Below, piece by piece: positions 53,899-64,000 of a stretch of DNA of 64,000 nucleotides (position 1 is its first letter; the number at the start of each line of letters is the position of its first letter). This stretch comes from Watersipora subatra (taxonomy: Eukaryota; Bryozoa; Gymnolaemata; Cheilostomatida; Watersiporidae). The notes beneath the pieces were generated by a model that was not told the DNA's origin, ran no database searches, and saw only the letters and a program-made list of their open reading frames with translations. The stretch is from assembly GCF_963576615.1 (NCBI RefSeq), contig NC_088708.1, positions 4,464,001 to 4,528,000 on the forward strand, given 5' to 3'. Both the position numbers and the translations under genes were made by a program.

Positions 53899-56800
53899 TT
53901 AGCAAGTCAACTCATGATTTTTAAGGTATTTCTGCCAGAGTTCAGATGAAGGCTCAGTAGGTGTAACCCATCCTTGAGGAATTCGAGTGGCTTCAGCTAC
54001 ATGCTCAGGAACAAGGAACCTATCCCATTCTCCCCTGAAAGAATTAGTTTCATGTGGTCATAGAACATTAATCTGATTATCCTGCAAGCTATTATATCAG
54101 TTGGTTAATAGATAAAGATACATGAACATTAAAAGTCGCATCCTCAAAAAGTCGTACCTGATTTGCAGAAATGTATCTAAACTTTCTTCTGCTTGCGTGT
54201 AGTAATCATGGAAAGCTTTTAGTTCTTCAGGCACCACTAAAATATTTAGAAACTAGTTGTCAAGATTTGCAAATGTAATATTACATTGCCAGTTGAATAG
54301 CTGGTTGTGTGCTGACAGACACTGACAAATATCAAGTAATTATTAACCTTGAGACCCAAATAACCATAGTTCCCGGCCCTTCTCGAGTCTGTCATGTTGC
54401 CTCTGCCGTCGCACCCTTGCTATCCTCGCCTCTTTAGCCAGCGTTTCCTCCTGCTCTATCTCCAACATTACCTACAGAATTAGAAGATGGGTCGGTATGT
54501 AACCCGTACATCCTTTTATGACGCATGCCGTTTTACTAGAGTCACAAATGAAAACGATATTCGGAATGTGATTTTAAAAATAATGCCACCTCTGGTGTGT
54601 AATCACCTTCAAGGCCTTCTCCTCTTTCTTGTACAATTCCAGGCGTTCATCGAGTAGTTTGTTTAGTGCTGCCATCTTATCAACGAAGGTTTCGCTAGTG
54701 TCACCGTCATCTGATTGCCCTGAAACATTTTTATTCTTAGCTGCATCAAGAACAATCTACAGTTTTAATCTTTACCAATCAAAACAGAAATGTGGAACAT
54801 TAGACAGCGGAGGTCTCACTATGGCTCAAGAGGTCTCATTACGCTACTAAAGGATGCCCAGCATGAAGTCGGAGAGGATATGCTATATTGTTAATATAAG
54901 AACAGCAAAGAGTTAAGGTTACTTGCATTGATCAGTCGCTTGAGCTCCCAGTTTTGAAATATTAAATTATAGGAGACTGATAGGAATAACCATGATAGCA
55001 ATTACAACAGACATTTTTCAATATAACCTGGGTATCAGTGCTAGCAACTGAGTTTCCTAGATTATGTGTAAGAGGAATCTTTGTCAAAAAATAAGGATCG
55101 TAGGCACAGCTCCGATTCTGATGCAACACTAATCTACATGTATAGATATAAAAACTGTTTCCTCACTCTCTGTTCACCAAAGTGGTAATATCTACTTGAG
55201 CACTGGCATTTCATCTGAGACCTGGGAGTTTTAGCACTTGCCTCAAGATATTAGCCGTTTCCAAAAACTCACTTGTCTACAACTCTATTGTGTTAATTGT
55301 TGCTGGTGTTTGGGCCACATTTGATGTGCAAATGTTATTACATGCAATGCTCCAATGACAACCAGAAATGCAGTTGCTCTTACATGCCAAAACCTTTCAA
55401 TGTTCTCTTTGAGTAGGTGATATTTTTCCACTAATTCCTTTTCTTTGCTGGCCACGTTATAGCCATTGTGTACTGCTATACTTATTATAATAGCCTGCTT
55501 TGTACATACATGTATATAGTAAACTACCCGAGTAATAACGTTCAACATAACTGTTCAAAGTAATAACTGTAATAACTGTTCAAAGTAAAACTTTGAACAG
55601 AAACTTTATTTTTATTCAACATATACAAATTTTAACATTCCAGCTTATGAACTTCATTTCATGAGAAATGTGTTTCTTGTGCAGTTCAAATGAATAAAAA
55701 AAATAAAACAACTGTAAAGGTTTTCAAACTTTTTCAAATAACTAACTTTTAAATTTCATACCATGAAAGAAGTGTTTTGTTGAAATAATTTAGGAGGAGA
55801 AAGAAAACTGTAAAGGTGTTGAAATGTAAAATCATTAGCAAGTAATGGCTAAATATAGTCTGTTTTGCTATGATTACAATAAAAAATTATTTAGTATACA
55901 ATTATATGATTTTAGTTCGTTTCAGTGTTGGCATCATAAGGCAACAATATCATATAGATGTATATAGTGGTATAGAAACCAATAGTAATTATCTAATGCA
56001 ATTACCTCCTGGTAAAAATCATCATCGTTAATATTGAGTAGCAAAACAATATGTTAACCACAGCAACTATAGTTACCTACAATAACTTTAGTGTATTTAG
56101 TGGTTATGATCTGCAACAAAATGTAATATAACAATGTACTACGTGCAGTACGTACCATGGAGAGTTCTTACCATTGAGACAGACGTGTAGCATAAACCCT
56201 GAATCTAACTTAAATGAATTTAGCTTACTAAACACATACTTAAAGACAGTTTTTGTATGTACTTTATTAAACTTCCAACTTTTAACTAAATTTTAACGCT
56301 TATCTGTTTGTGAATCTGTTTTTACCATAGCGAATAACGCTGAACTGCGATAGCGAGCAACGTATATCTACTTCCGGCGTTGTGGAAGGTATTTCAGTGA
56401 ATAGCATACGAACATTTTTGTTATTTCATCCTAATTAATACAAGTCGCCAAATTTTAAATTCGAGAGAAACCTTTGTTGATATCGTATGGCAGAAAACAA
56501 ATTCCCCCTAGTATGGCGGGGATGAAAAAGCATGGGTTCCCAGATCAAATCCAGCATGAAGCGGATGTTTCATTCCTAAATTTTAATAGCTATAGCTTGA
56601 CACACCGATTCACTGAATTACAGAAAACACAATAAACTGAGATTTGTATGTATGTTGGTATGATGTTTATACCATATATACACTGTATAGATAGTATGTA
56701 TATACAGTGTACAATGTATATACGATATACATGTATATAGTATATATATACTGTGCATATACCGTATAAACTGTATGCACATGTATATACGGTATATACA

Positions 56801-59800
56801 TGTACATGTGTATAGTCCATCAAAATCGAAGCTTTGCCTATGATATTAATTTTGCTAACTAATGATAGCTCTACACTAAAAATAGAATTTCCGAAGAGCA
56901 CAATAATAATAATATGAGTAAGAGAAAAAATAGTGAACTGAAGGTCACCACAAAGGTCACCACAAACAGATATATATATATATCTGTTTTGCCCAACTGC
57001 GGTCTTCAGCTTATCACCTGGATGCGTGAAATGGATTTGTAGTGAGTATTTTCCTCTTAACTTTATTATGTTATCATATATACTACATGTATATGTACAC
57101 ATACATGTATATTCATGGTCACGCATAAATGGGCTGATTATTGTCAACTTTGAGGCAGTCAAAATCAGCTCCTAAACAACTGCACACTGAGAAAAATACC
57201 TTTGTAAAGGATTCGGGGTTGATTAGAGAGGTTTGAGAATCGATTACCATAAAACCTATACTTCAACGCCACCTCTATTTGAACACCACCTCTATTTGAC
57301 CGCCACTATTTGTCATTCTTAATATTTACGAACCCATAATAGCAAATGATCAATAAAAAAGTGTCCAGAAGACCGTACTAATAATGACTTGATTAAACCA
57401 ACAAAATTAATTATTTTATTGTTTCTGTTTGTATCGAAGTCCGTTTCCCAACTCCAAGTATTTTATCGTTAAACTTTGAATGCAACGCCATAGAAACTTA
57501 TTAGTAACTATATCAGTATAATAGTAGTTCCTTGGTCTTGATACTTCGATGTATGTGAAAAATTTTTGCCCTTTTACAATGGAACCTGTACTACTAGATA
57601 TTTTAAGGCTAAAATTTTGAGGTTATTTTGATAACACACAGTTTTTCTTTAATTGCGTGAGAAGTGTAAACAGCATTGCATAAAAGTTTTGCTATCGGCT
57701 AAAAAATTGTTTGAAACACTAATATCGACTACCTCAGCTGTGCAAAAGAGGAGTTGAGGTCAGAAAACGCTGTGGAAGGGCCAGTAGAATATGAAATGGT
57801 TTTAAACGAAGGCAAAAATCAGAACACAATTGACCGGGTAATTGATGCTAATATTTTTGTTTTAAAAATGTTAATTTTTTTTAATGTATTATAAATATGG
57901 TTTGTTTACATCACTTGTTCTTGAATATATATTTGTAGCATTTGATAAATTATTATTATGTAACTTATAAATTTTCAAATTTATAGCATATTATTTGATA
58001 GCATCCTTGCAATTAACCAAACTCGGCTTACAATGGATCGATGCTCCTAACTCCTCTTTTATTGCACGCAAAAAGCCAATTTTGACTGCAAACTGTAGCA
58101 AACATATCAATGAGTGCAAGGAACTTTTATGCAACATTGTTAAATATAATTATGAAATGAAAATATGCCTTAGACCACATATTTAGAACAAAATAGAAAA
58201 CTTGAAAACTCCAACAATATTCAACGCAGACTATATGATCATAGTTAATTGCAAGCAATAAATATCAGCTGGTAGAGAAATGTGTCAGCTTTCTCGGGCT
58301 TATTTATTTAAAGATCTACGACAAGTTGGAGCCAAGTTATAGTAGATTTATTCGACATTCATTTCGCTCGTAAAAGGGTTAAATTTATCTTCAGAAAATT
58401 TTGAGGTGTTTGAAAAATATTACTCAATCTTTAATTCAAACGGCATCTCTACTAAAGCGCCACTATAAGAGAAGGGTTGAAAAATGGAGCACCATGGCGT
58501 TCAAATAAAGGTTTTACGGTTAAGAATGGTTAAGCACAGCTGCTAGATATAAAACCAATGATTAAAGGGCTACTAAAGATTTACATGCACACTTTTTCGT
58601 AGGCGTATCGACCTGAGCTTAGTCCAAGATACTATCAGCTCCTTATGGCGCACCACATCAGCAATTTTATGACGAACATCAGCCATTGACTCGTCAGCAG
58701 CCTTCTTCATTTCCTCCGTCTAAAGGAAAACATAGTAAATGGTGTCAATATATTGACAATACTATCACAGATTAACTGTTTCTTGCTTAAGAGGAAAAAT
58801 ATGGACAGCTGACAGATTAAACATGACAAAGCATCAGTGATGTTTCCTGCTCCAACATAAATCAGCAGCATCATTATGAAACCATACAGAACTTAAGTAT
58901 GTCCAGAAGGAGGAAACGCTGAGACCATACCCGCTTGGTTTCCTGAAGACCATCAAACCATGTTTCTATCTCCTTGTGCTGATTTGCCTTATGTTCCTCT
59001 TCTAGCCGTCTTTGTTCCCACAGTCTCTGCTGCGTATTGAGGCGACGTAACTACAAAATAACTATATGTATATGGTAACTGATAAACTGCTAACGGATTT
59101 GGACATCATGATGGAAACACATCGAATTGAACTGAGCAGACATTACTGACTTTTCCTATTAAAAGTAAACTGACAGCTTTGTGAAATAATATGTATTTAT
59201 AACAATATAACCATGATACTTTGTTTTTTAGCTTTGAGTTTGATGTTAGAAGAACAAATATCAGTTTTAGAGACGAAAACACTTGCGGGGCAAGCTTCAA
59301 GCTGTGATATGAAGTCATTGTTTTGTTAAAACACAGATGTATGAATTACAATCTCAATGCCAACGATTAACCAATGCATGAATGCAAGGCAAAAGCAGTT
59401 CTGTTGGCTGCCATTCTAACGTATTTTTCCCATACAAATGCTACACTCACATTTTGGTTATGCATTATGGCAAATATAACGCAAGGTCAAGGCAGTTTGC
59501 AGAGGTATTGAAAAACTCCGTGTTGTATTTATATGTACCGCATTAATTTTAGTTTCAATTTAACTTGTTTAACTAGTTTAATTTAACGAATTTAATTTAA
59601 TTTTGGAATTACACCAATTGGCTTGCGTGTCTCATTTTGTGAAGTGTGCTAGCAAAAAATTCTTCTTTTACATGAATTGGAAATTTAAAAAAAATGTCCG
59701 TAAAACTTTGATATTCTCGGAAGTCATCTACTTAAAACCTACTAACGCATGCTCTGTTTTCATGAATAAAGATTTTGAACAGACAAGTTGTAGATAATCC

Positions 59801-62013
59801 AGTCAAAAACTAGTGATTTTAATCTATATATAATAAATCTCAGTGTTTGTTGGTCTGTCGTCTATCACGAGTGTGTCCAGTTATAGCGATTAAGACCTAG
59901 GAACAAAAAAGCAATTTAGCACTGTATTAAAACTTGGGAGTCCCCTTGCAGACTCGCGAGCTATTTACTAGTCCACACGGCCTACTTGCCAAACTATGGA
60001 ACATTTGTGCACATACTTATTACACCTGCCAATTTTCAATGGCAATTGGTTAAAATCTCACGCTTCATTTAGCACGCTTGAACTAATTTATTACAAAAAA
60101 AACTGCTAAAACAAATATATGTGCCCAGACTTCCCTAAAATGCTATAAACATGTACACATAGCATAAACTTTATTAAACTTGTAGCACACACAGAAATAA
60201 ACAATCACCTTAATTTAAAAGTTAGAATGGTAAATGTTGTATATGTTGATTAAAAATAAATTTTCTGTGCAAAAACCTTTTTATTACCCGTGCAACATCA
60301 TTCTGGTTATTCACCTAGTAGAATTGAACAGCGCAACAGCTGTTTCCAGACAATATTTTGCACAAATCACGAACCTTTCTATTCATTCTCATGACTTGAA
60401 CATGCTAATAAAACATAGAATTTGGTTGAAACTACATAAGAATATTATTCTAACCCAATGTGTAATGTTATCTTCTGCTGTTAATCCAATAAAAATTTGC
60501 GCTGTCAAGTAACCTTCAAGCCAACATTATCAAAATATTTTGTTCAAGTTTTTATTGAACATTTAGTGTTAGTTGGATAAAAGAGTTCAATTGCTAGTAA
60601 ATAGACATGGGCTGTATGCATAAACTTAACTATTGTATTAGCAGGTTTAACATCTATAACCCCCTACTCTAGGGCTCATCTGAGAGCAGCTAGGTGCTGA
60701 ACGTGTCTCATAGCAACAGGGAACATTTACAACAAGAGGTATCAGCATTATAGTCGTAAGTCGGCTTGCCTTGCGTTTCTGAGCAGCAGCTATCTTTGAT
60801 TTGACAACTTCCTGTGTCCTTCTATCCTCTAATACCTCGAGTAAGCTTTGCATCTCTTTCTACAAAACCCAAAATCACCAGTACACTAAAACATAGCCAC
60901 AATGCACATCGCTGCACTGCATCATCAATATATAACCAAACGACTGTGCTTGATGTGACCTTGAGCAAAACCCAGTTCTGTTTTTGATAAGCATATTGTA
61001 AGCAAGCCACTTTAAATGAGAATATCCCAATGCAGATAAAGTTTTCACAACCTGGGTGTATGTTTCATCACAAAGTACAGCCAACGGTATAACTAACAGG
61101 GTTCATTGTCGTTTCTTACATAGTGCTATGGTGTTACATACTTCAATTTCCTCCATTCTGTATGATGATGAATGATCGACGGAAGACAAACAGGTGTGCA
61201 TGGCGGAAGGGTGGGTCTCTGAAGTTTCACTAGTTGAAACTTCAGGATCTGAGGGCTCTGTTATCGTAGCCTTGTTACTGGAAGAGGCTTTAAATTTCAG
61301 CTTGTGAAGGTTCAGTTTGTGTAGGATGATCTTTATGGTGTGTAACTACAAGTATTGAAAAAGAGGTGGAGCACGTTTCCCAGTACCATCTGCCACACCA
61401 AACACTCTCTGATAGTAGCAAATCTTGTGTGCTCTCAGACGCATAGGGCCACAGGACCTATTCACAGTTCCAATCCTCATCCAACAGTTTTTTTGTCTTT
61501 TACTCTGACAGAGTGAAAGTGGTATAAAATTGAAAGGTCTGTTACTTACCGTTAAGTTGTCAGTGCAGTTCGGTGGCTTGACATGCGAAACATCAGGCCA
61601 TGATAGCTTACAAGTTTTCATCCACAATTTCACTTTGTCTTGTGCAGTATCTATGTGTAAAGGCAGAGGCTGAACAATTTCCTGCAACAAATTATAATTT
61701 TACCAGAAGTTAGTATTACCAACACAAACTTTGACAAGACTGCAGTTTATGAACAGAAATATTACAGGATAAAACAATTAAAATTTTGATACTTAAAACC
61801 TACTGTGTTTGAAGATGGAAATGCAGAGGGCAGCAAGGGAACTTGGCCGGTTACCGGTAGTGAAGCAGCGTGGTAATGAAGTTGAGGATGTCCTTGGAAA
61901 GCAAATGGTGGAGGCGTGAATGGGGGAGGGAATGGTGGTGGACTTGCAAAGTTTGAAGGATATAACAACCGCTGACTGTTGCTATTACACCACTTAGGAA
62001 CAAAATCTGACAT
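53899..62013 (-). CDS. PDCD7: Programmed cell death protein 7 (U11/U12-59K, minor spliceosome)
   Basis: Component of the U11/U12 di-snRNP that recognises U12-type introns. Coding exons: 62013-61804, 61681-61550, 61345-61142, 60859-60770, 59050-58931, 58719-58585, 54944-54923 (microexon, tentative), 54719-54607, 54471-54348, 54236-54158 and 54034-53899. The phases match; 455 codons with stop, against about 485 residues in human. The N-terminus is Pro/Phe-rich (ASPPPFPPPFTPPPF), as in PDCD7. The middle is a charged helix (RRLNTQQRLWEQRRLEEEH). The C-terminus carries family landmarks: LYKKEEKALK joined to VMLEIEQEE, HDYYTQAEESLDTFLQIR, then WDRFLVPEHV and IPQGWVTP. The start is the first ATG after an in-frame TAG. 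The donor after 60770 is GC (AAG|GCAAGC). It converges on DCAF12. Confidence 0.9.
55285..55483 (-). pseudogene. LINE reverse transcriptase C-terminal fragment in a PDCD7 intron
   Basis: The frame reads KEKELVEKYHLLKENIERFW then VVIGALHVITF. This matches the KY.DL..EI.RLW ... VPVVIGALG motif near the C-terminus of many metazoan non-LTR polyproteins. Only about 60 codons remain. Confidence 0.6.
55585..56660 (+). mobile_element. Dispersed repeat with tRNA-like block, copy C
   Basis: The first 300 bases match copy B (aacttcatttcatgagaaat, acaactgtaaaggttttcaa). The end has cagatcaaatccagcatg in the B-box position near 56540-56560, then taatagctatagcttgacac and actgagatttgtatg. The middle differs from copy B. 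Confidence 0.6.
56640..56830. repeat. Alternating purine-pyrimidine low-complexity tract
   Basis: Rich in tatatac, gtatata and acatgtat in both orientations, with many short palindromes such as atacatgtat. It follows the tail of copy C. Confidence 0.7.
57247..58519. mobile_element. Non-autonomous DNA transposon with TTA target duplication (PIF/Harbinger- or ISL2EU-like)
   Basis: Starts ccataaaacctatacttcaa and ends ttcaaataaaggttttacgg, so the ends are imperfect inverted repeats. TTA flanks both sides (57244-57246 and 58520-58522). Motifs like cgccacctctatttgaac repeat inside both ends. The 3-bp TTA duplication suits PIF/Harbinger; the end sequence also recalls ISL2EU elements. There is no transposase frame. 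It lies in a PDCD7 intron. Confidence 0.65.
59820..60290 (-). mobile_element. Dispersed repeat with tRNA-like block, copy E
   Basis: Read on the minus strand: gttgcacgggtaataaaaag, then gcacagaaaatttattttta and tctaacttttaaattaaggt, a tRNA-like block at about 59990-59930, and the tail aacaaacactgagatttat. It is compact compared with copies B and C and lies in the PDCD7 intron between 60770 and 59050. Confidence 0.65.
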
Positions 62014-64000
62014 CTCCAAAAATAAGCCAAAAATCTAAGCAACAGTAAGCTTAGATGAATCCTACAACAACAAAGTAGCAACCGATTTATAAGACTTCGC
62101 TTTACCTTATGACTACACTTCAATTGTTCAATTTTGTAGAGTAGGTGAGACCTTACTAAAACTAATTAATCTCTAGCAGAGTGGGTTAAAAAAGAAACAA
62201 TGATACTAATAATGATGCCTACAGCCAGTTCATCCACATAGTTTTTACATGAAGTTTTACAATCACATTTTGTATTAGTTTTAGCCATAGCTTTAGAAGT
62301 TGGATGAACCTTTTGAACGAAGGACAATGCTATACCCATTGCGATCAATTATGCACAAATACTCATCTTTTTACAGTCGCTGGTCTATATGGCAAAGTCT
62401 AGCTCTAACGAGAATAAGTGATGCAGCCATTAATCGAGAGTAAACAGAATCCCTTTGGGACTGAATTGCATGAGAGCATAATCTATGACATTAGAAGATG
62501 ATTTAGTGCAACAAACAGTTATTCATGAGAATGAACTGCATTATAGGCCTGTCTGACCCCTTTCTTAGGATCATACCTGCAGCTACAATTTTGAGAGTAT
62601 GTTCGCTATCAAAAAGAATGGTGAAAGGTATCAGACTATAAAATGCTATTGGATGTCACTGTCCATGTAAGATATGAAAGAACAGATAACAAGAGCATTC
62701 AGGCCTCTTGTTTAACAATTAAAGTAATAACATGTATTAATAAACTAACAGACCTCAAGGTCTAAACAGAATAGAAAATGCAAAATAATTTTTTTTGACA
62801 TACGTCGTCAAACAAAAATGATAACATCATTATGATAATTTACTATTGTAAAAAACTCCAAAGCAACATAATTATTGTATACCCAAGCATAGACAACATA
62901 TTCCAGAAGCAGAAGTCATTAAAGAAGATGTATAAGGGAAAGCACAAGTCAGCTTGTCACATTAAAATGCTGTCAGTCCCTGGAGGAGGAACAGCATTCT
63001 ACCAACATTTCTCAACACAAACATTTAATAGTGCACTATTTCACATAACTAGAGGCCGAAATGAAATGAAAAGAAATCAAATATCTAAGACGCGCAAAAT
63101 TTGGAGATGTAATTTTACTGAAGTTCCAGCAATGAAAAATTAGAGTGACATGCTAGGAATGAAACATTTAACATTTTCTGGTTATATTCTTTCTTGGTAC
63201 AATATTTTTCAACTTACTGGTCATAATTGTACATGTATATGGCATGTTTTTGCAATTATGTTTCCTAATTATTTTATTTACATAAAAAGCACTCGCTCTA
63301 AAACAATGCAAGAAGAAACTTGCGAGTGTGGTTTGCAGTGTTATTGGAATGCAGTAAGTTGAACTATTAAATACATGTATATGGGAAGTTAGATGTTGTA
63401 GTACTTTCAGAGCATCAGACTTTAAAAGCTGTATTTAAGACATCTATGGATAAATCATAATTGAAACTGAGGTGTTTGTATTTATTACTGCAGAGATATG
63501 AACTCTAGATAGTACAAAAAAGGTTTTAAAGCAGACGCTATCAGGTGCATTCCTAGAGCTTTACTGAATGATCACTACTAAACTACAGATGAATTAAAAA
63601 TAAGAGACATTCTCCAACTCTACCGATGATATCAATGCAACTGAATATGTAGAGTGACTGCTTCCAAATTCGACGATGTAAGAAACCTGATGTGAGATGA
63701 TGACTAGATGATCAAAATCATGAAAACTATTTGATTAGGTTGGTACTTTAATAAGAATGAGCAGCCTCCAATGGTGCACTGTTGAACATCAAGGTGATTT
63801 GGTGGTGTTCAAGGTGACCAGTTGACCATTTCACAAGAATGGCACGCTGTATAAGTCGAGTTCTTAATTCTGCCCATAAAACTGCTAAAACTACCTTCGG
63901 AGAGCCAAGAAATTTTATTTCAGCCAAAAATGTAAGAGGTGATTCAGAAGACAGCGGAGAAATGTGAAACATCTACAAATGCGCAACAAACTCAGCTAAA
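62014..64000. other. Upstream of PDCD7; no supported gene
   Basis: Probably includes the PDCD7 promoter and 5' UTR. Frames at 62832-63143 (plus), 63150-63362 (plus, with ETCECGLQC before a GTAAGT) and 63972-63748 (minus) are open but match nothing I can defend. Any of these could be an exon of a gene continuing to the right. Confidence 0.3.

Noticed and set aside
56590-57162. 190-codon minus-strand frame
   Set aside because: It is rich in Tyr, Ile, Cys and His from the alternating AT/GT tract; no family motif, and it overlaps a repeat tail.
61052-61092. Possible extra 41-nt PDCD7 exon
   Set aside because: I considered it when I misread the donor of the preceding exon as phase 1. The donor is GAA|GTATGT in phase 0, so no exon is needed here.
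63294-63351. Exon-like stretch encoding ETCECGLQC before GTAAGT, recalling the end of an MBD5/6-type domain
   Set aside because: The match is only a short Cys pattern, a second frame is also open, and no partner exon was found.

Overview
The window looks like nuclear DNA of an invertebrate animal. It is AT-rich, its genes are split by GT-AG introns, and it is full of minisatellites and transposable elements. It carries a Sp-family zinc-finger factor with a Buttonhead box, a DCAF12 orthologue and a PDCD7 (U11/U12-59K) orthologue. The element mix would suit a lophotrochozoan such as a mollusc or bryozoan, but that is inference. There are no prokaryotic features, CRISPR arrays or rRNA genes, and no tRNA gene outside tRNA-like repeats.

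Layout. 1-1115 is an ORF open at the left edge that starts as the end of a Ty3/gypsy protease and continues as a coiled-coil, Gly/Ser-rich protein. 2.7-5.5 kb holds three minisatellites; one is split by a pogo/Tigger-like MITE. Three phase-compatible minus-strand exons (10462 to 5188) define an unrecognised coiled-coil gene. 10.5-16.6 kb has no gene I can support, but holds two arrays and a foldback element. 16.6-23.5 kb is a Sp1-4-type factor on the minus strand, with an Sp box, a Btd box and three C2H2 fingers; its start lies beside a decayed LINE (23.5-24.3 kb). 25.9-36.4 kb is a transposon nest: a decayed Ty3/gypsy element, a hAT-like element and a young Ty3/gypsy element (31092-36050) whose 262-bp LTRs differ at one position.

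DCAF12 (plus strand, 39183-53504) reconstructs as 8 coding exons and 440 codons. Intron 3 holds a 27-bp minisatellite and intron 4 holds about 8.1 kb of a 25-bp satellite. PDCD7 (minus strand, 62013-53899) converges on DCAF12. The 394 bases between the two stop codons contain an 18-bp palindrome with AATAAA on both strands. PDCD7 reconstructs as 11 coding exons, with one apparent GC-AG intron and one possible 22-nt microexon.

Five copies of a dispersed repeat with a tRNA-like block near one end occur at 17.4, 42.1, 51.2, 55.6 and 59.8 kb. Gene models rest on reading-frame continuity, splice-site dinucleotides, phase matching and remembered family motifs. No alignment, expression data or database search was available.
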